A stretch of 64,000 bases of DNA, taken from NCBI GenBank assembly GCA_964460185.1, contig CAYWTM010000001.1, forward strand, positions 1-64,000. The letters run 5' to 3'. Position 1 is the stretch's first letter. Every line of letters begins with the position of its first letter. A program made the translations under genes and the position numbers. The stretch comes from JAVJPJ01 sp040217295 (GTDB lineage: Bacteria; Pseudomonadota; Alphaproteobacteria; Rhodobacterales; Rhodobacteraceae). Shown piece by piece: positions 8,646-17,350 of the stretch. The notes below the pieces were generated by a model. The model was not told the origin of the DNA. It worked only from the letters and a program-made list of their open reading frames with translations, and searched no databases.

Positions 8646-9674
8646 CTAGTCGTTGGGTGCTTCACGGGCCGCGAAGCGGCCTCGCGTGCGATTGGCAAAT
8701 GCAACCAGCGACAGCATGACGGGAACCTCTACCAGGACACCGACAACCGTCGCCAATGCGGCACCGGAATTCAGGCCGAACAGGCTTATGGCCACGGCGA
8801 CGGCCAGTTCAAAGAAGTTGGATGTCCCGATCAGGGCGCATGGTGCCGCGATCTTGTGTGGCACCCGCCACACGAAAGCCGCCGCGTAGGCCAGCGCAAA
8901 GATACTGTAGGACTGAATCACGATCGGCACCGCTATCAGCACGATGATCAGGGGCCGGTCCAGAATCACCTGCCCCTGCAGGCCGAAAAGGATGATCACC
9001 GTAGCGATCAGCCCGACGATGGACCATGGCTTGATGCGGTCGCGAAACGCGTCGATCCTGGCCTCGGAGGCAAGCAGCTTTCTGGTCCAGACACCCGCGG
9101 CAAGCGGGAGAGCGACAAACAGGACGACGGACAAAACAAGCGTTTCCCACGGCACCGAAATATCCGTGACGCCCAGAAGGAAGGCGACAATCGGCGCGAA
9201 GGCGAACACCATGACAACGTCGTTCACCGAAACCTGCAAAAGCGTGTAGCTTTCGTCTCCGCGGGTCAATTGAGACCACACGAACACCATGGCGGTACAA
9301 GGGGCCGCGCCCAGAAGAATAAGGCCGGCGATGTATTGCTGAGCGTCCTGCGGGGCAATGAAATCGGCGAACACCACCTCGAAGAACACCACACCCAGCG
9401 CCGCCATGGTAAAGGGCTTGATCAGCCAATTTACCAACAAGGTGATTGCAAGCCCCTTTGGCTGCTTCACGGCATGCCTCAGACTACCCGGATCGACACC
9501 GACCATCATCGGGTAGACCATCGCCCAAATCAGGACCGCGACCACCAGGTTGACATTGGCGACTTCCGCCGCCGCGACGGCTTGGACCAGACCTGGTGCG
9601 GCGCTGCCCACGAGCACCCCCACCGCCATGGCCAGTGCGATCCAAACGGACAGATATCGTTCGAAGATATTCAT
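8646..9674 (-). CDS. acr3: Acr3-type arsenite efflux permease
   Basis: 342 residues from ATG 9674 (a longer frame to 9803 lacks support; TCAGGG precedes the chosen ATG). About ten hydrophobic segments. The key family residue is Cys126 in LGAAPCTAMVFVWS, which in characterised Acr3 proteins is essential for arsenite transport; the FMNIF start, NWLIKPFTM and IGTSNFFELAVAVAISLFG also match. Exports As(III) across the inner membrane using the proton gradient. No arsR or arsC is beside it; the neighbour upstream is a B12-binding protein, 187 bases away. Confidence 0.92.
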   Translation of the reverse strand: MNIFERYLSVWIALAMAVGVLVGSAAPGLVQAVAAAEVANVNLVVAVLIWAMVYPMMVGVDPGSLRHAVKQPKGLAITLLVNWLIKPFTMAALGVVFFEVVFADFIAPQDAQQYIAGLILLGAAPCTAMVFVWSQLTRGDESYTLLQVSVNDVVMVFAFAPIVAFLLGVTDISVPWETLVLSVVLFVALPLAAGVWTRKLLASEARIDAFRDRIKPWSIVGLIATVIILFGLQGQVILDRPLIIVLIAVPIVIQSYSIFALAYAAAFVWRVPHKIAAPCALIGTSNFFELAVAVAISLFGLNSGAALATVVGVLVEVPVMLSLVAFANRTRGRFAAREAPND

Positions 9675-9861
9675 GCCCTGACGGCTACAGCCCGGAACGA
9701 GTGAAGTCGAGAACCTGTTCGGGCGGGGCTGTTTTGTCGGCGGGATGCCGTTGCAAGATAGCCCTTGTGCCGCCGCGTCGCGATCGGTGCATGTCTCGGC
9801 CAAGCCCGGCCGGGGCGGGGTCCGGGTGGTTTGCGCGGATCGCGCACGGGGCGCGGTCGGG

Positions 9862-10683
9862 TCAGCCTCGTAACATGATCAGGCGATCGAGATCGAGGTG
9901 GGCCGTGGTCGCATCCTCGAACACGAGATCGATGTCGACCAGGCCATGCAGCCGCTTCGCGTCGATCTTCGCAGACGTGGCGACGCCAATGATGACGTGA
10001 GGCAACAGGATTCGGATCGCCACGACCAGCCGCACCAGCGCATCCAGTCGCTGCTCGGTGCTGAGCGACAGGCCGACAATCTGCGGCCGCGTTTTTTCGA
10101 CATGGGCGACAAGGGCGTCGTGATCGCTGTCAGTCTGCAGGTCTATGTCCCACCCGGCCTTGCGGAACAGATCCGCGGCAACGGTTATTCCGATGCCGTG
10201 GTCTTCGCCGGGAACCGTCGCGAAAAGCGCACAGCGGCGACTGTCGAACGCCGGCACGGCTGGTGGATCTTCTGCCCTGAGCGCGCGCATCAGCGCATAA
10301 AGATGGCCGGTTCCGATCGTGACCTGGAGGAACGAAAGTAGGTCCTCTTCCCATCGCGCACCCAGATAGCGCGCCGCATCTGCAATGTAGCCCAGGTACA
10401 GGCCCCGCGCCGTCACGCCTTCGGCACGGCGGTCTTGAATGAAGCGCAAGGCGGCGTCCGGTTCGGGTTGAACCAGTGCATCGCAGAAGGCCGCGATGCT
10501 GTCTTCGGCGATTTCCGGGGCGTCGATGGCCTGACCCTGCAATCTGGCATTCGCCAAGCGCCTTACGATATCGGCGGCCAGGGCCTCGACCGCATCAGGT
10601 GCGAAGGCATTGCGCTTTTCGGCAAAAAGCAGAGCAGTACGCTTGAACGTGCCAGTGTCGATCGCGCCTTGCTGTCTACCCAT
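9862..10683 (-). CDS. cobalamin-binding regulator, PpaA/AerR-like
   Basis: 273 residues. The N-terminal half is helical and ends with LGARWEEDLLSF followed by VTIGTGHLYALMRALR, the W/D-rich helix pattern seen next to B12 domains of PpaA, AerR and CarH-type proteins. The C-terminal half is a B12-binding Rossmann domain with EDHGIG (His about residue 162), the expected lower cobalt ligand, then VGLSLSTEQR and a late VIIGVATSAK. There is no DNA-binding domain, so an anti-repressor or partner role is likely. Start ATG 10683 has a GGGGGG purine run at good distance; a TTG one codon earlier is the alternative. No photosynthesis genes are in the window. Confidence 0.8.
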   Translation of the reverse strand: MGRQQGAIDTGTFKRTALLFAEKRNAFAPDAVEALAADIVRRLANARLQGQAIDAPEIAEDSIAAFCDALVQPEPDAALRFIQDRRAEGVTARGLYLGYIADAARYLGARWEEDLLSFLQVTIGTGHLYALMRALRAEDPPAVPAFDSRRCALFATVPGEDHGIGITVAADLFRKAGWDIDLQTDSDHDALVAHVEKTRPQIVGLSLSTEQRLDALVRLVVAIRILLPHVIIGVATSAKIDAKRLHGLVDIDLVFEDATTAHLDLDRLIMLRG

Positions 10684-10701
10684 CAATTGATCCCCCCCTA
10701 T

Positions 10702-10717
10702 CGAAAGAATACTTTCG
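10702..10717. promoter_or_regulatory. 16-bp palindrome upstream of B12-binding protein
   Basis: CGAAAG-AATA-CTTTCG is a perfect 6-bp dyad 19 bases upstream of the ATG of the cobalamin-binding protein. The place and size fit an operator overlapping the promoter or leader; the cognate protein is not known. Confidence 0.4.
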
Positions 10718-10868
10718 TATGCAAAGGATGCAAGCGTCCAGAAGATGCAATGCGGGAAATTTCGCGAATAGGCTTGGCCTGTCCCACCGCTGAAAGCAGT
10801 GCACGGTGCACATCGACGGACACTTGGTTATCTTGACGAAGGGGTCAGATGCCACCCCCCGAAACGAA

Positions 10869-10895
10869 AAACGCGCCCTGCAGATGGGCGCGTTT
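10869..10895 (-). terminator. intrinsic terminator of the DUF6280 gene
   Basis: Perfect 10-bp stem AAACGCGCCC / GGGCGCGTTT with a 7-base loop, 32 bases past the stop of the gene at 10928. Read on the minus strand the stem runs into GTTTTTCGTTTC, giving the U-rich tail of a rho-independent terminator. Confidence 0.8.
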
Positions 10896-10927
10896 CTCAA
10901 GAGTGGCAGATTTTTCGTAGCGACTGC

Positions 10928-11239
10928 TCAGGCGGCTTCTGCCTGATTGCGACGCTCGCTTTCTTCACGGCTCAGCGCGACCGAGGTACGGACACCCTGC
11001 TCCACAAAGGCCATAAGGCCTTTCACCACGCGTTCGTTGGGATCGATTCCGGCGCAGCTCAGCACCTCACGGCCGTCGCGCGAGCGCGCCCAGCGTGCGA
11101 TTTGCTCAGGACCATTGCCATATTTTTTGTCGTCGGCAATCGCGTCATCCAGTGCAGCCAAAACCACCGCGGCAAACAATTTGCGCGCCCGGGTTCCCTG
11201 TTCAAAGTTGAAGGCAGTGCCATCAACGAAATCTCGCAT
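10928..11239 (-). CDS. DUF6280 family small protein
   Basis: 103 residues from ATG 11239; AAAGGACGAC lies just upstream, which excludes the longer frame reaching 11446. The sequence MRDFVDGTAFNFEQGTRARK, then VVLAALDDAIADDKKYGNGPEQIARWA, is a conserved small protein of Rhodobacteraceae with no known function, mainly helical and without membrane segments. It is divergent from efp and ends in a strong intrinsic terminator. Confidence 0.8.
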   Translation of the reverse strand: MRDFVDGTAFNFEQGTRARKLFAAVVLAALDDAIADDKKYGNGPEQIARWARSRDGREVLSCAGIDPNERVVKGLMAFVEQGVRTSVALSREESERRNQAEAA

Positions 11240-11457
11240 TTCGTCGTCCTTTGTTTTTTTGCTCTTGCATTTACGGCGTGGCGACCCTTGTGCCCGAAAA
11301 CTCAGCGATTCTGTGATGCGAATTTCACATACAAGGTATGCACCAAACGCATAGCTCCAAGAAAACCTGCACAGATTCCGGTGTATGGACAGCCCGTGAG
11401 CACCAAGATATAGGAGGCTTCGACTACTTCTCAACCTTTTTGCCATGGTTTTGCCAC

Positions 11458-12021
11458 ATGCCCAAGATCAACGGGAACGAGATTCGCCCAGGAAACGTCC
11501 TGGATCACAACGGCGGCCTGTGGGCTGCGGTCAAGGTCGACCATGTCAAACCCGGCAAGGGCGGCGCCTTTGCCCAGGTCGAGCTGCGCAACCTGCGCAA
11601 CGGGTCCAAACTGAACGAACGCTTCCGGTCCGCCGACAAGGTGGAACGGGTGCGCCTGGAACAGAAGGATCAGCAATTCCTGTATGAAAACGACGGGATG
11701 CTGGTCTTCATGGATGCCGAAACCTACGAACAGATCGAACTGCCCGCGGATCTCTTGGGCGAACGCCGGCCGTTTTTGCAAGATGGCATGACCGTCGTGG
11801 TCGAATTCTACGACTCCGAGGCTCTGAACGCATCACTGCCGCAAAAAGTGACCTGCACCATCGTCGAGACGGAACCGGTGGTGAAGGGGCAAACCGCGGC
11901 CAACAGCTTCAAACCGGCGATCCTGGACAATGGTGTGAAGGTCATGGTGCCGCCCTTCGTGGGCCAGGACGAAAAGATCGTCGTGAACACCGAAACCATG
12001 GAATATTCGGAACGCGCCTGA
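11458..12021 (+). CDS. efp: translation elongation factor P
   Basis: 187 residues, normal EF-P length, three beta-barrel domains. Relieves ribosome stalling at polyproline. The tip loop of domain I is VKPGKGGAFAQ with Lys34 at the position modified in other bacteria. The end FVGQDEKIVVNTETMEYSERA is the domain III signature. The ATG at 11458 has no clear Shine-Dalgarno; the nearest GGAGG (11413-11417) is too far and belongs to an out-of-frame position. Convergent with the rhomboid gene, with only three bases between the stops. Confidence 0.96.
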   Translation: MPKINGNEIRPGNVLDHNGGLWAAVKVDHVKPGKGGAFAQVELRNLRNGSKLNERFRSADKVERVRLEQKDQQFLYENDGMLVFMDAETYEQIELPADLLGERRPFLQDGMTVVVEFYDSEALNASLPQKVTCTIVETEPVVKGQTAANSFKPAILDNGVKVMVPPFVGQDEKIVVNTETMEYSERA

Positions 12022-12024
12022 ACG

Positions 12025-12882
12025 TCAGTCGCGCCCGCCCGACCAAGGCGTGCGCGGTGTTCGGGACTGACCACTGCGCGGCACGCGGGCCAGATCGCTC
12101 AGTGGGCGCGTAGCGCCCTGTACGCTGCGAACGCGGCGCACCTTGGGGATCGGGCTGCGGCGACTGCGGTCCATGACATATTCGACTTCTGCATGGGGCG
12201 GCTTCCCGTGCCATGTGGTCCAGTATGCGGGTCCTCCCCGGCGTAGCCAGGCCGGCAGCACCAGCAGCACCCCGGCAACAAACCCCCCTGCATGGGCCCA
12301 ATAGGCCACGCCGCCCCCGGCCACATCCATCGCCAGACCATTGACCAGTTGCAGCCCGAACCACAGGCCCAGCATGAGCCATGCCGGTATCGGAAAGACC
12401 TTGACCAGCACAAAAACGATGACCAGCACATCGATGCGCGCGCGGGGGAAAAACAGCAGATAGCCCCCCATCACCCCCGCAATGGCGCCAGAGGCCCCCA
12501 CCATCGGAATTGTCGATGATGGATCGGCCAGGATCTGGCCAAAGGCAGCCGCAAGGCCCGACGCGAGGTAGAACAACAAGAACCGCACATGCCCCAGAAG
12601 GTCCTCCAGGTTGTCGCCGAAGATATAGAGGAACAGCATGTTCCCGATCAGGTGCATCCATCCCCCGTGCAAGAACATCGACGTCAGCAGCGTATGCCCG
12701 TCTCCGCCGGAAAGAACCTCGGCCGGCACCAGCGCCCAATCGGAGAAAAACCCCATGAGCTGGCGTTCACTGCCGCCAAGACTGGGGTAATAACTGATGA
12801 AAATCAGAACATTGATCGCGATGAGCGCCCAGGTGACAAACGGCGTGCGGTTCGACGGATTATGATCTCGGATCGGAAACAT
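12025..12882 (-). CDS. rhomboid family intramembrane serine protease
   Basis: 285 residues with six or seven hydrophobic segments and a basic, probably cytoplasmic tail from about residue 215. The catalytic serine is Ser131 in GASGAIAG and the partner His197 is in YWAHAGGFVAG; HGGWMHLIGNMLFL is the conserved second-helix motif. Cleaves membrane protein helices within the inner membrane. Substrate unknown. The start ATG 12882 is preceded by AGGTAGGGTTC on the minus strand. Confidence 0.93.
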   Translation of the reverse strand: MFPIRDHNPSNRTPFVTWALIAINVLIFISYYPSLGGSERQLMGFFSDWALVPAEVLSGGDGHTLLTSMFLHGGWMHLIGNMLFLYIFGDNLEDLLGHVRFLLFYLASGLAAAFGQILADPSSTIPMVGASGAIAGVMGGYLLFFPRARIDVLVIVFVLVKVFPIPAWLMLGLWFGLQLVNGLAMDVAGGGVAYWAHAGGFVAGVLLVLPAWLRRGGPAYWTTWHGKPPHAEVEYVMDRSRRSPIPKVRRVRSVQGATRPLSDLARVPRSGQSRTPRTPWSGGRD

Positions 12883-12957
12883 GAACCCTACCTTTGCCTT
12901 GCCGACGCACCGGTCAAGAGCACGCTTCCGAAAAGGCGACGTCCATCTTGATCGGGA

Positions 12958-14364
12958 TCAGTCTAGATCTTCGGCCGCCAGCGCCAAGCGAATCTCACGC
13001 CGCACCATCTTGCGCACGTTGCGTGTGATGCGCTGACCAAGAACGCCCTGAAGCTCTTCCCGGACGACTTCTGCCACGATCTCGCGCAGCGTTTCCTCGT
13101 CTAGAAGACCCTCTTCGTCTTCCGGGAAGGTGAAGGGGGACGGCATTTCGCCCAGGTCCTCGACGTCTTCTTCGGATGCGTCAAGGTCGGTATCGACAGC
13201 CTGTGCCGCGTCAACGCGATCGGCCGGCTCTTCCATGTCGGGGGCGGGCAGATCCACGTCTTCGATCTGCGCGATGGCTTGCGGCGTTTCGATTTCTTCA
13301 ACGGCCTCGGCTGCTTCCGGGGACTCCGTATCCAAATCGTCAGGCGTATCCGTGGCGGATTCGGAAGGTGCCGCCAGGTTCCGGTTGGCATCTGCGCGCC
13401 GCGAAAACACCGGAACGAATTCTGGCGCCCGCGTGATTTCTTCCTTGCCCTCCGCCCTCGTCGCGGCATCTGTTTCGGCTTCCTGATCAACCACGTCCTC
13501 TTTGGCCGCCGGCTGACCGGACGCATCGTGCAAATCGGCGCTGGTATCGCTCCAGGGGTCGTCCGCCACGGCATCGAATTCGAACTCGTCTTCGAATGCG
13601 TTCTTCACATCCCGCGCGTCAGCTTCATCGGGCGTCGGGTCTTCGGCCGGGCCGGGCGCTACGCCAGCCGCGTCGTCGTCCGTATCGCCCCCCGCGTCCG
13701 CAGCCTCGACCAGCCGGCTCTTGTCCAGGGGGTCTGGCCGGATTGAGGGCTCGGCCGTTGCGGCGTGTTCGCTGCGCCCCCGCACGGCGGCAAGGTCGCG
13801 CAAGGCGCGATCGGCCGTCGTGTCAGGCCAATTCACATCCCCGGTCTCGGATTCGAAAGGCACGTCGCCATCAGCGGCCCCGCTATCCAGCAAGATCAGC
13901 TCCGACAGATCCTTGACGGCCGGGTCCGGCGCATCCGTGGCCCCTGCCCCGTTGGCGGCGCCCGGATCGGGGATCGGTGCGGCGGAAGCGGTGGCATCGG
14001 TGGCGACGTCCTTGTCCGTGTCATTCACCGCGCCCCAATCGGACAACTTGTCGTCACGGGCCCAAGTCGCGGCCTCACCCGAATGTGCCAGCGACGTATC
14101 TTCAGCCTCGTCGTTCGATTGTACCGGCACCGGAGCCCACGGGTCATCGGGGTCAGTGACCCGCAAGGATGGTGTCAGAACCAGCTTTTCAGCGTCCCGC
14201 TCCCGGGTGGGCGCTTCAGGCAGGTCTGCCACGGCGCTTGCCTCATCCTTGGGCATTTCCGCCGCAGGCGACGCGGGACGTGACGCGGTATTCTCGGACA
14301 CCAGACGCCGGATCGACGACAGCACGTCCTCGATCTCGGACACCGACTTTGCAGGGTCAGACAT
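12958..14364 (-). CDS. PopZ-like polar organising protein (acidic, disordered)
   Basis: 468 residues with three parts. Residues 6-25 (SVSEIEDVLSSIRRLVSEN) match the short N-terminal helix of PopZ/DUF2497 proteins. Residues about 30-410 are a very acidic, Ala/Asp/Glu/Pro-rich low-complexity linker. The last 50 residues (from EETLREIVAEVVREEL to RREIRLALAAED) are amphipathic helices like the PopZ oligomerisation end. In Caulobacter PopZ builds a polar condensate that anchors centromeres and signalling proteins. The order pcm, tolC, this gene (all minus strand) matches the neighbourhood I recall for popZ, which supports orthology. The linker is much longer than in Caulobacter PopZ. Confidence 0.68.
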   Translation of the reverse strand: MSDPAKSVSEIEDVLSSIRRLVSENTASRPASPAAEMPKDEASAVADLPEAPTRERDAEKLVLTPSLRVTDPDDPWAPVPVQSNDEAEDTSLAHSGEAATWARDDKLSDWGAVNDTDKDVATDATASAAPIPDPGAANGAGATDAPDPAVKDLSELILLDSGAADGDVPFESETGDVNWPDTTADRALRDLAAVRGRSEHAATAEPSIRPDPLDKSRLVEAADAGGDTDDDAAGVAPGPAEDPTPDEADARDVKNAFEDEFEFDAVADDPWSDTSADLHDASGQPAAKEDVVDQEAETDAATRAEGKEEITRAPEFVPVFSRRADANRNLAAPSESATDTPDDLDTESPEAAEAVEEIETPQAIAQIEDVDLPAPDMEEPADRVDAAQAVDTDLDASEEDVEDLGEMPSPFTFPEDEEGLLDEETLREIVAEVVREELQGVLGQRITRNVRKMVRREIRLALAAEDLD

Positions 14365-14546
14365 GACCGCTCACTCCTCAACAAACCCGGGACAGTAGGA
14401 CATCATGCCCCCTTCTGCGCCACGCGTAGGCGGCCCCTCACATGGAAGCCTTCGTCATCAGGATAGCCCCAAGGTGCATTTCGCACAACGGACAGGAATA
14501 TTTCGACCCATTTCGATGTGAGAAGGGCACAGGCCCTGCCTACCGG

Positions 14547-15941
14547 TCAGTCCCGCCCGATCCGCTGCAACAAGCTGTCGAGCTGCTCGCCCTGCGGGGA
14601 CAAACGCCCCGGACGGCCTGCTTGGAATGCACCCGAATAGGCCTCGGCGTCGTATTGGGGAACCGGCAGGTCCAGGTGGCTTACGGTCATCAGTCCCGAA
14701 GCCGCAAGCACGGAATACGCCGCGAGAAAGAGATCCGACTGCGCCTCGATCCGGCTGATCCGGGCATCCAGAAGATCCTGTTCGGCGTCCAGCACGTCAA
14801 GCGTGGTACGCGCCCCCAGGGACGCTTCTTCGCGCACGCCCTCGAAGGCGAGCTCGGCGGCGCGGATCTGCTGGTCCGACGCCTGGATCTGCGCGGTGGC
14901 GATCCGCAAGCGCGCATAGGCATTGCCCACGCCCTGCACATTGATCAGCACCTGCTGGTTCAGGCTGAAACGCACCGCCGAGACCTGCGCCAGCGCTTGG
15001 CGTTCGACCGACGCGATCTGGCCGCCACGGTAGATCGGCTGATTGAAGTTCAGGGAAATGGATGCACCGGTCCCTTGCTGCCCCGGCGTCGGCGCCTCGA
15101 ACGTCTCTGACAGGCGTGCCTCGACACTGATCGTGGGACGGCCCGCGCTGCGGGCTTGCTCCACGGCGAATTCGGCCGCTGTGACCTCGTGCTGCAAGGC
15201 GAGGATGGCCGGGTGACCCTGCCGCGCAAGGCGTTCAGCCTCGTCTTCGGTTCGGGGCAGGTGCGGCATCCCGCCCGGACCTGCCAAGCCGTCGGGATAT
15301 CGGCCGACCGCCAGGTTGAACAGCTCGCGCGCGATTTCAAACGTACCCTGGGCGGCGGCCAAGGCAGAACGGGCGCTGGCAAGCTGCGCCTCGGCCTGCG
15401 CCACATCGGTCCGGGTGTCTTCGCCCACTTCGAACCGGTCGCGCGCCGCACGCAATTGTTCCGTCAGCACGCGGACATTGCGTTCGCGTACCCCCACAAC
15501 CTGAAGGGATTCCCACACATCCAGATAAGCGGTCACGGCATCCAGCAGCACCTGCTGTTCCAGAACCACCAGCTGCTGCCGGGTGGCGTTCACGGTTTCC
15601 TGGGCGGCCCGGATGCCATTGACCCGGTTGCGGCCTTCATACAGCACTATTTCGCCCACCAGGGACGCGGTCGTGGTGGTTGTATCGTTCCTGAGATCGC
15701 GGGACGCGCTGGCTGCGAAACTTATGACCGGATACAACTGCGCCATTGCCTGCAGCGCGTCCTCGTCCCGAACCCGCAAAAGATAACGGTTCTGTTCCAG
15801 AAGCTGCGAGTTGCGGTACGCGTCCGCCATCACGTCGCGCACGCTATCAGCCAAAGCCGCACCGGTCGAAACCGCGAGACTGGCCGCCACGACGAACGTG
15901 GTCATCGTGCGGTGTGCCAGGCGCTTCAGCTTTATCGTCAT
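14547..15941 (-). CDS. tolC: TolC family outer membrane channel
   Basis: 464 residues from ATG 15941, giving a signal peptide (cleavage near AALA-DS, residue 31). The body consists of the two long coiled-coil repeats of the OEP family: RDVMADAYRNSQLLEQNR at the start, later EVGEDTRTDVAQAEAQLASARS and the matching second repeat with SLGARTTLDVLDAEQDLLDAR. It forms the trimeric tunnel for type I secretion and RND or ABC export. Lies 116 bases downstream of pcm and 182 bases upstream of the PopZ-like gene on the same strand. No pump gene is adjacent, so it is probably the housekeeping TolC. Confidence 0.93.
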   Translation of the reverse strand: MTIKLKRLAHRTMTTFVVAASLAVSTGAALADSVRDVMADAYRNSQLLEQNRYLLRVRDEDALQAMAQLYPVISFAASASRDLRNDTTTTTASLVGEIVLYEGRNRVNGIRAAQETVNATRQQLVVLEQQVLLDAVTAYLDVWESLQVVGVRERNVRVLTEQLRAARDRFEVGEDTRTDVAQAEAQLASARSALAAAQGTFEIARELFNLAVGRYPDGLAGPGGMPHLPRTEDEAERLARQGHPAILALQHEVTAAEFAVEQARSAGRPTISVEARLSETFEAPTPGQQGTGASISLNFNQPIYRGGQIASVERQALAQVSAVRFSLNQQVLINVQGVGNAYARLRIATAQIQASDQQIRAAELAFEGVREEASLGARTTLDVLDAEQDLLDARISRIEAQSDLFLAAYSVLAASGLMTVSHLDLPVPQYDAEAYSGAFQAGRPGRLSPQGEQLDSLLQRIGRD

Positions 15942-16057
15942 GTTTTCATTCCCCGTCGCGCGCGCCTTGCAAGGCCCCACCATACCGACCCTCGATGCGA
16001 GCCGCGAATCCCGTACCTACAGTCTGTATGTCACGGGCGAACCCCAGCGCAATGCTG

Positions 16058-16711
16058 TCAGAAGACAAAACCTGGTAAGCGCGCGAACCCGGGCAACACC
16101 GGGGCGGTAGCATTGAATTCGCTGCGCCAACTGACCTGCCCGTTCGATTTTCGGCCAAGCCGCACCTCGCCCAGGGCACCGTCCATGAACACGGCTGCGA
16201 TCCGCCCGCCATCCTTGACCTGGTCAAGCAAAGTGGCGGGGATGTCTTCGACGCCTGCGAAAATGGCCAGAACGTCATAGGGGCCATGTTTCGCACTGCC
16301 TTCGACCAGGGGCGCGGTGATCACAGCGGCATTGTCGACCTCTTGCGCGTTCAGCGTCGCGGTAGCGTCGCGGGCCAGATCCTCATCTTCCTCGACGGCA
16401 ACGACAGCTTCGGCCACCGAGGCCAAAAGTGCGGTCGTATAGCCAAGGCCCGGCGCGATTTCGAGCACAAGTTCGTTGGCGGACAGGTCGAGCGCATCCA
16501 ACATCTTGGCGATCGTGCGCGGCTCCATCAGGTGGCGCGAGGCCGTCAGGGGCACCGGACCGCCCACGTAGGCCAGATCGCGGGCGCTGTCGGGCACGTA
16601 GACTTCGCGGGGAACCGACAGCATGGCGTCGAGGATGGGAAACTTGGTCACATCCGAAGGTCGCACCTGTGTGTCGACCATGGTTATGCGGCGCTGTGTG
16701 AAGTTTGCCAT
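16058..16711 (-). CDS. pcm: protein-L-isoaspartate O-methyltransferase
   Basis: 217 residues. Start segment TMVDTQVRPSDVTKFPILDAM and SAM-binding motif I LVLEIAPGLGYTTALLA (residues 81-97) are those of PCMT proteins of alphaproteobacteria, followed by the acidic VVAVEEDEDLA at the end of strand 2. Methylates isoaspartyl residues to allow repair of aged proteins. This compact version, placed directly upstream of tolC, is typical of the group; some members of it may have a different substrate. Confidence 0.88.
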   Translation of the reverse strand: MANFTQRRITMVDTQVRPSDVTKFPILDAMLSVPREVYVPDSARDLAYVGGPVPLTASRHLMEPRTIAKMLDALDLSANELVLEIAPGLGYTTALLASVAEAVVAVEEDEDLARDATATLNAQEVDNAAVITAPLVEGSAKHGPYDVLAIFAGVEDIPATLLDQVKDGGRIAAVFMDGALGEVRLGRKSNGQVSWRSEFNATAPVLPGFARLPGFVF

Positions 16712-16875
16712 GAAACTGAACCAATCCGTCTAGTTACTGTTTCGGATTTTTCGCACAGTCCGAAGTGGGGCGCAACAAGGGCTTGCGTCCAAGGCCAAAT
16801 TGCCGCTTTCCAGACAACCGAGATGCCTTGCGAAGGTGCAGGTGATCGGATAATGCACAGATCCACACCACGGAC

Positions 16876-16949
16876 GGCGAGTTGGCGGAGTGGTGACGCA
16901 GCGGATTGCAAATCCGTCCACACCGGTTCGATTCCGGTACTCGCCTCCA
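16876..16949 (+). tRNA. tRNA-Cys (anticodon GCA)
   Basis: 74 nt with encoded CCA. Acceptor arms GGCGAGT (16876-16882) and ACTCGCC (16939-16945) pair fully, discriminator T at 16946. The anticodon loop TTGCAAA gives GCA. The T arm has GGTTCGATTCC. An integrase-like relic begins about 70 bases downstream, so this tRNA may have served as an attachment site. Confidence 0.96.
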
Positions 16950-16989
16950 TTTCTCTCCAAATCATGGGCTTAGCGGCTTGACAGCCGAG

Positions 16990-17240
16990 TGTGACACAAA
17001 GTGGGACACATGCCCCATGATGCTGTCATCCTATCCAAGCCCCTCGCGACACGGGATTTACTACTTCCGCTGGCCTGGACGCCGCCGGCCATGGGGTGGT
17101 GTTCGAACGGATGCAGGTCTTCCAGTCGCCGATGTCGGACTGGTCAGAGCGGCTCGAGCGCATTTGCCGAAGCCGTTGGACATCAGCCGGTCCGGGGACG
17201 GCCCAGCGCTTGAATGGAAATTTGCCATGAACCCATGACC
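16990..17240 (+). pseudogene. possible tyrosine-recombinase (integrase) N-terminal relic
   Basis: Right after tRNA-Cys, the reading frame beginning near 17017 gives MMLSSYPSPSRHGIYYFRWP, which looks like the N-terminus of phage or island integrases of Rhodobacteraceae (an S-R-H-G-I-Y-Y-F-R-W start). Beyond about 17076 the frame loses resemblance and stops at 17238 without any core-binding or catalytic domain (no R...HxxR...Y). I infer a decayed integrase left by an element once inserted at the tRNA. No copy of the tRNA 3' end was found in the window. Confidence 0.35.
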
Positions 17241-17350
17241 GGGTGCGGAATTGCGATCGCCCTGGCACGTTTGACATGGCCATGTCCGCCGGTGTTAGCT
17301 TTTTGGCAGGGCCCCATCGCGGCCAGCCCCTCAGCGAAGGATTTCCCTCC

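Noticed and set aside
11445..11687. Out-of-frame ATG just upstream of efp as an alternative gene start
   Set aside because: It gives a short Arg/Gln/Pro-rich frame inside efp; EF-P sequence is complete from 11458.
17243..17350. N-terminal extension of the SnoaL-like protein
   Set aside because: The ATG at 17351 starts the conserved domain; the extension has no family support and overlaps the relic region.
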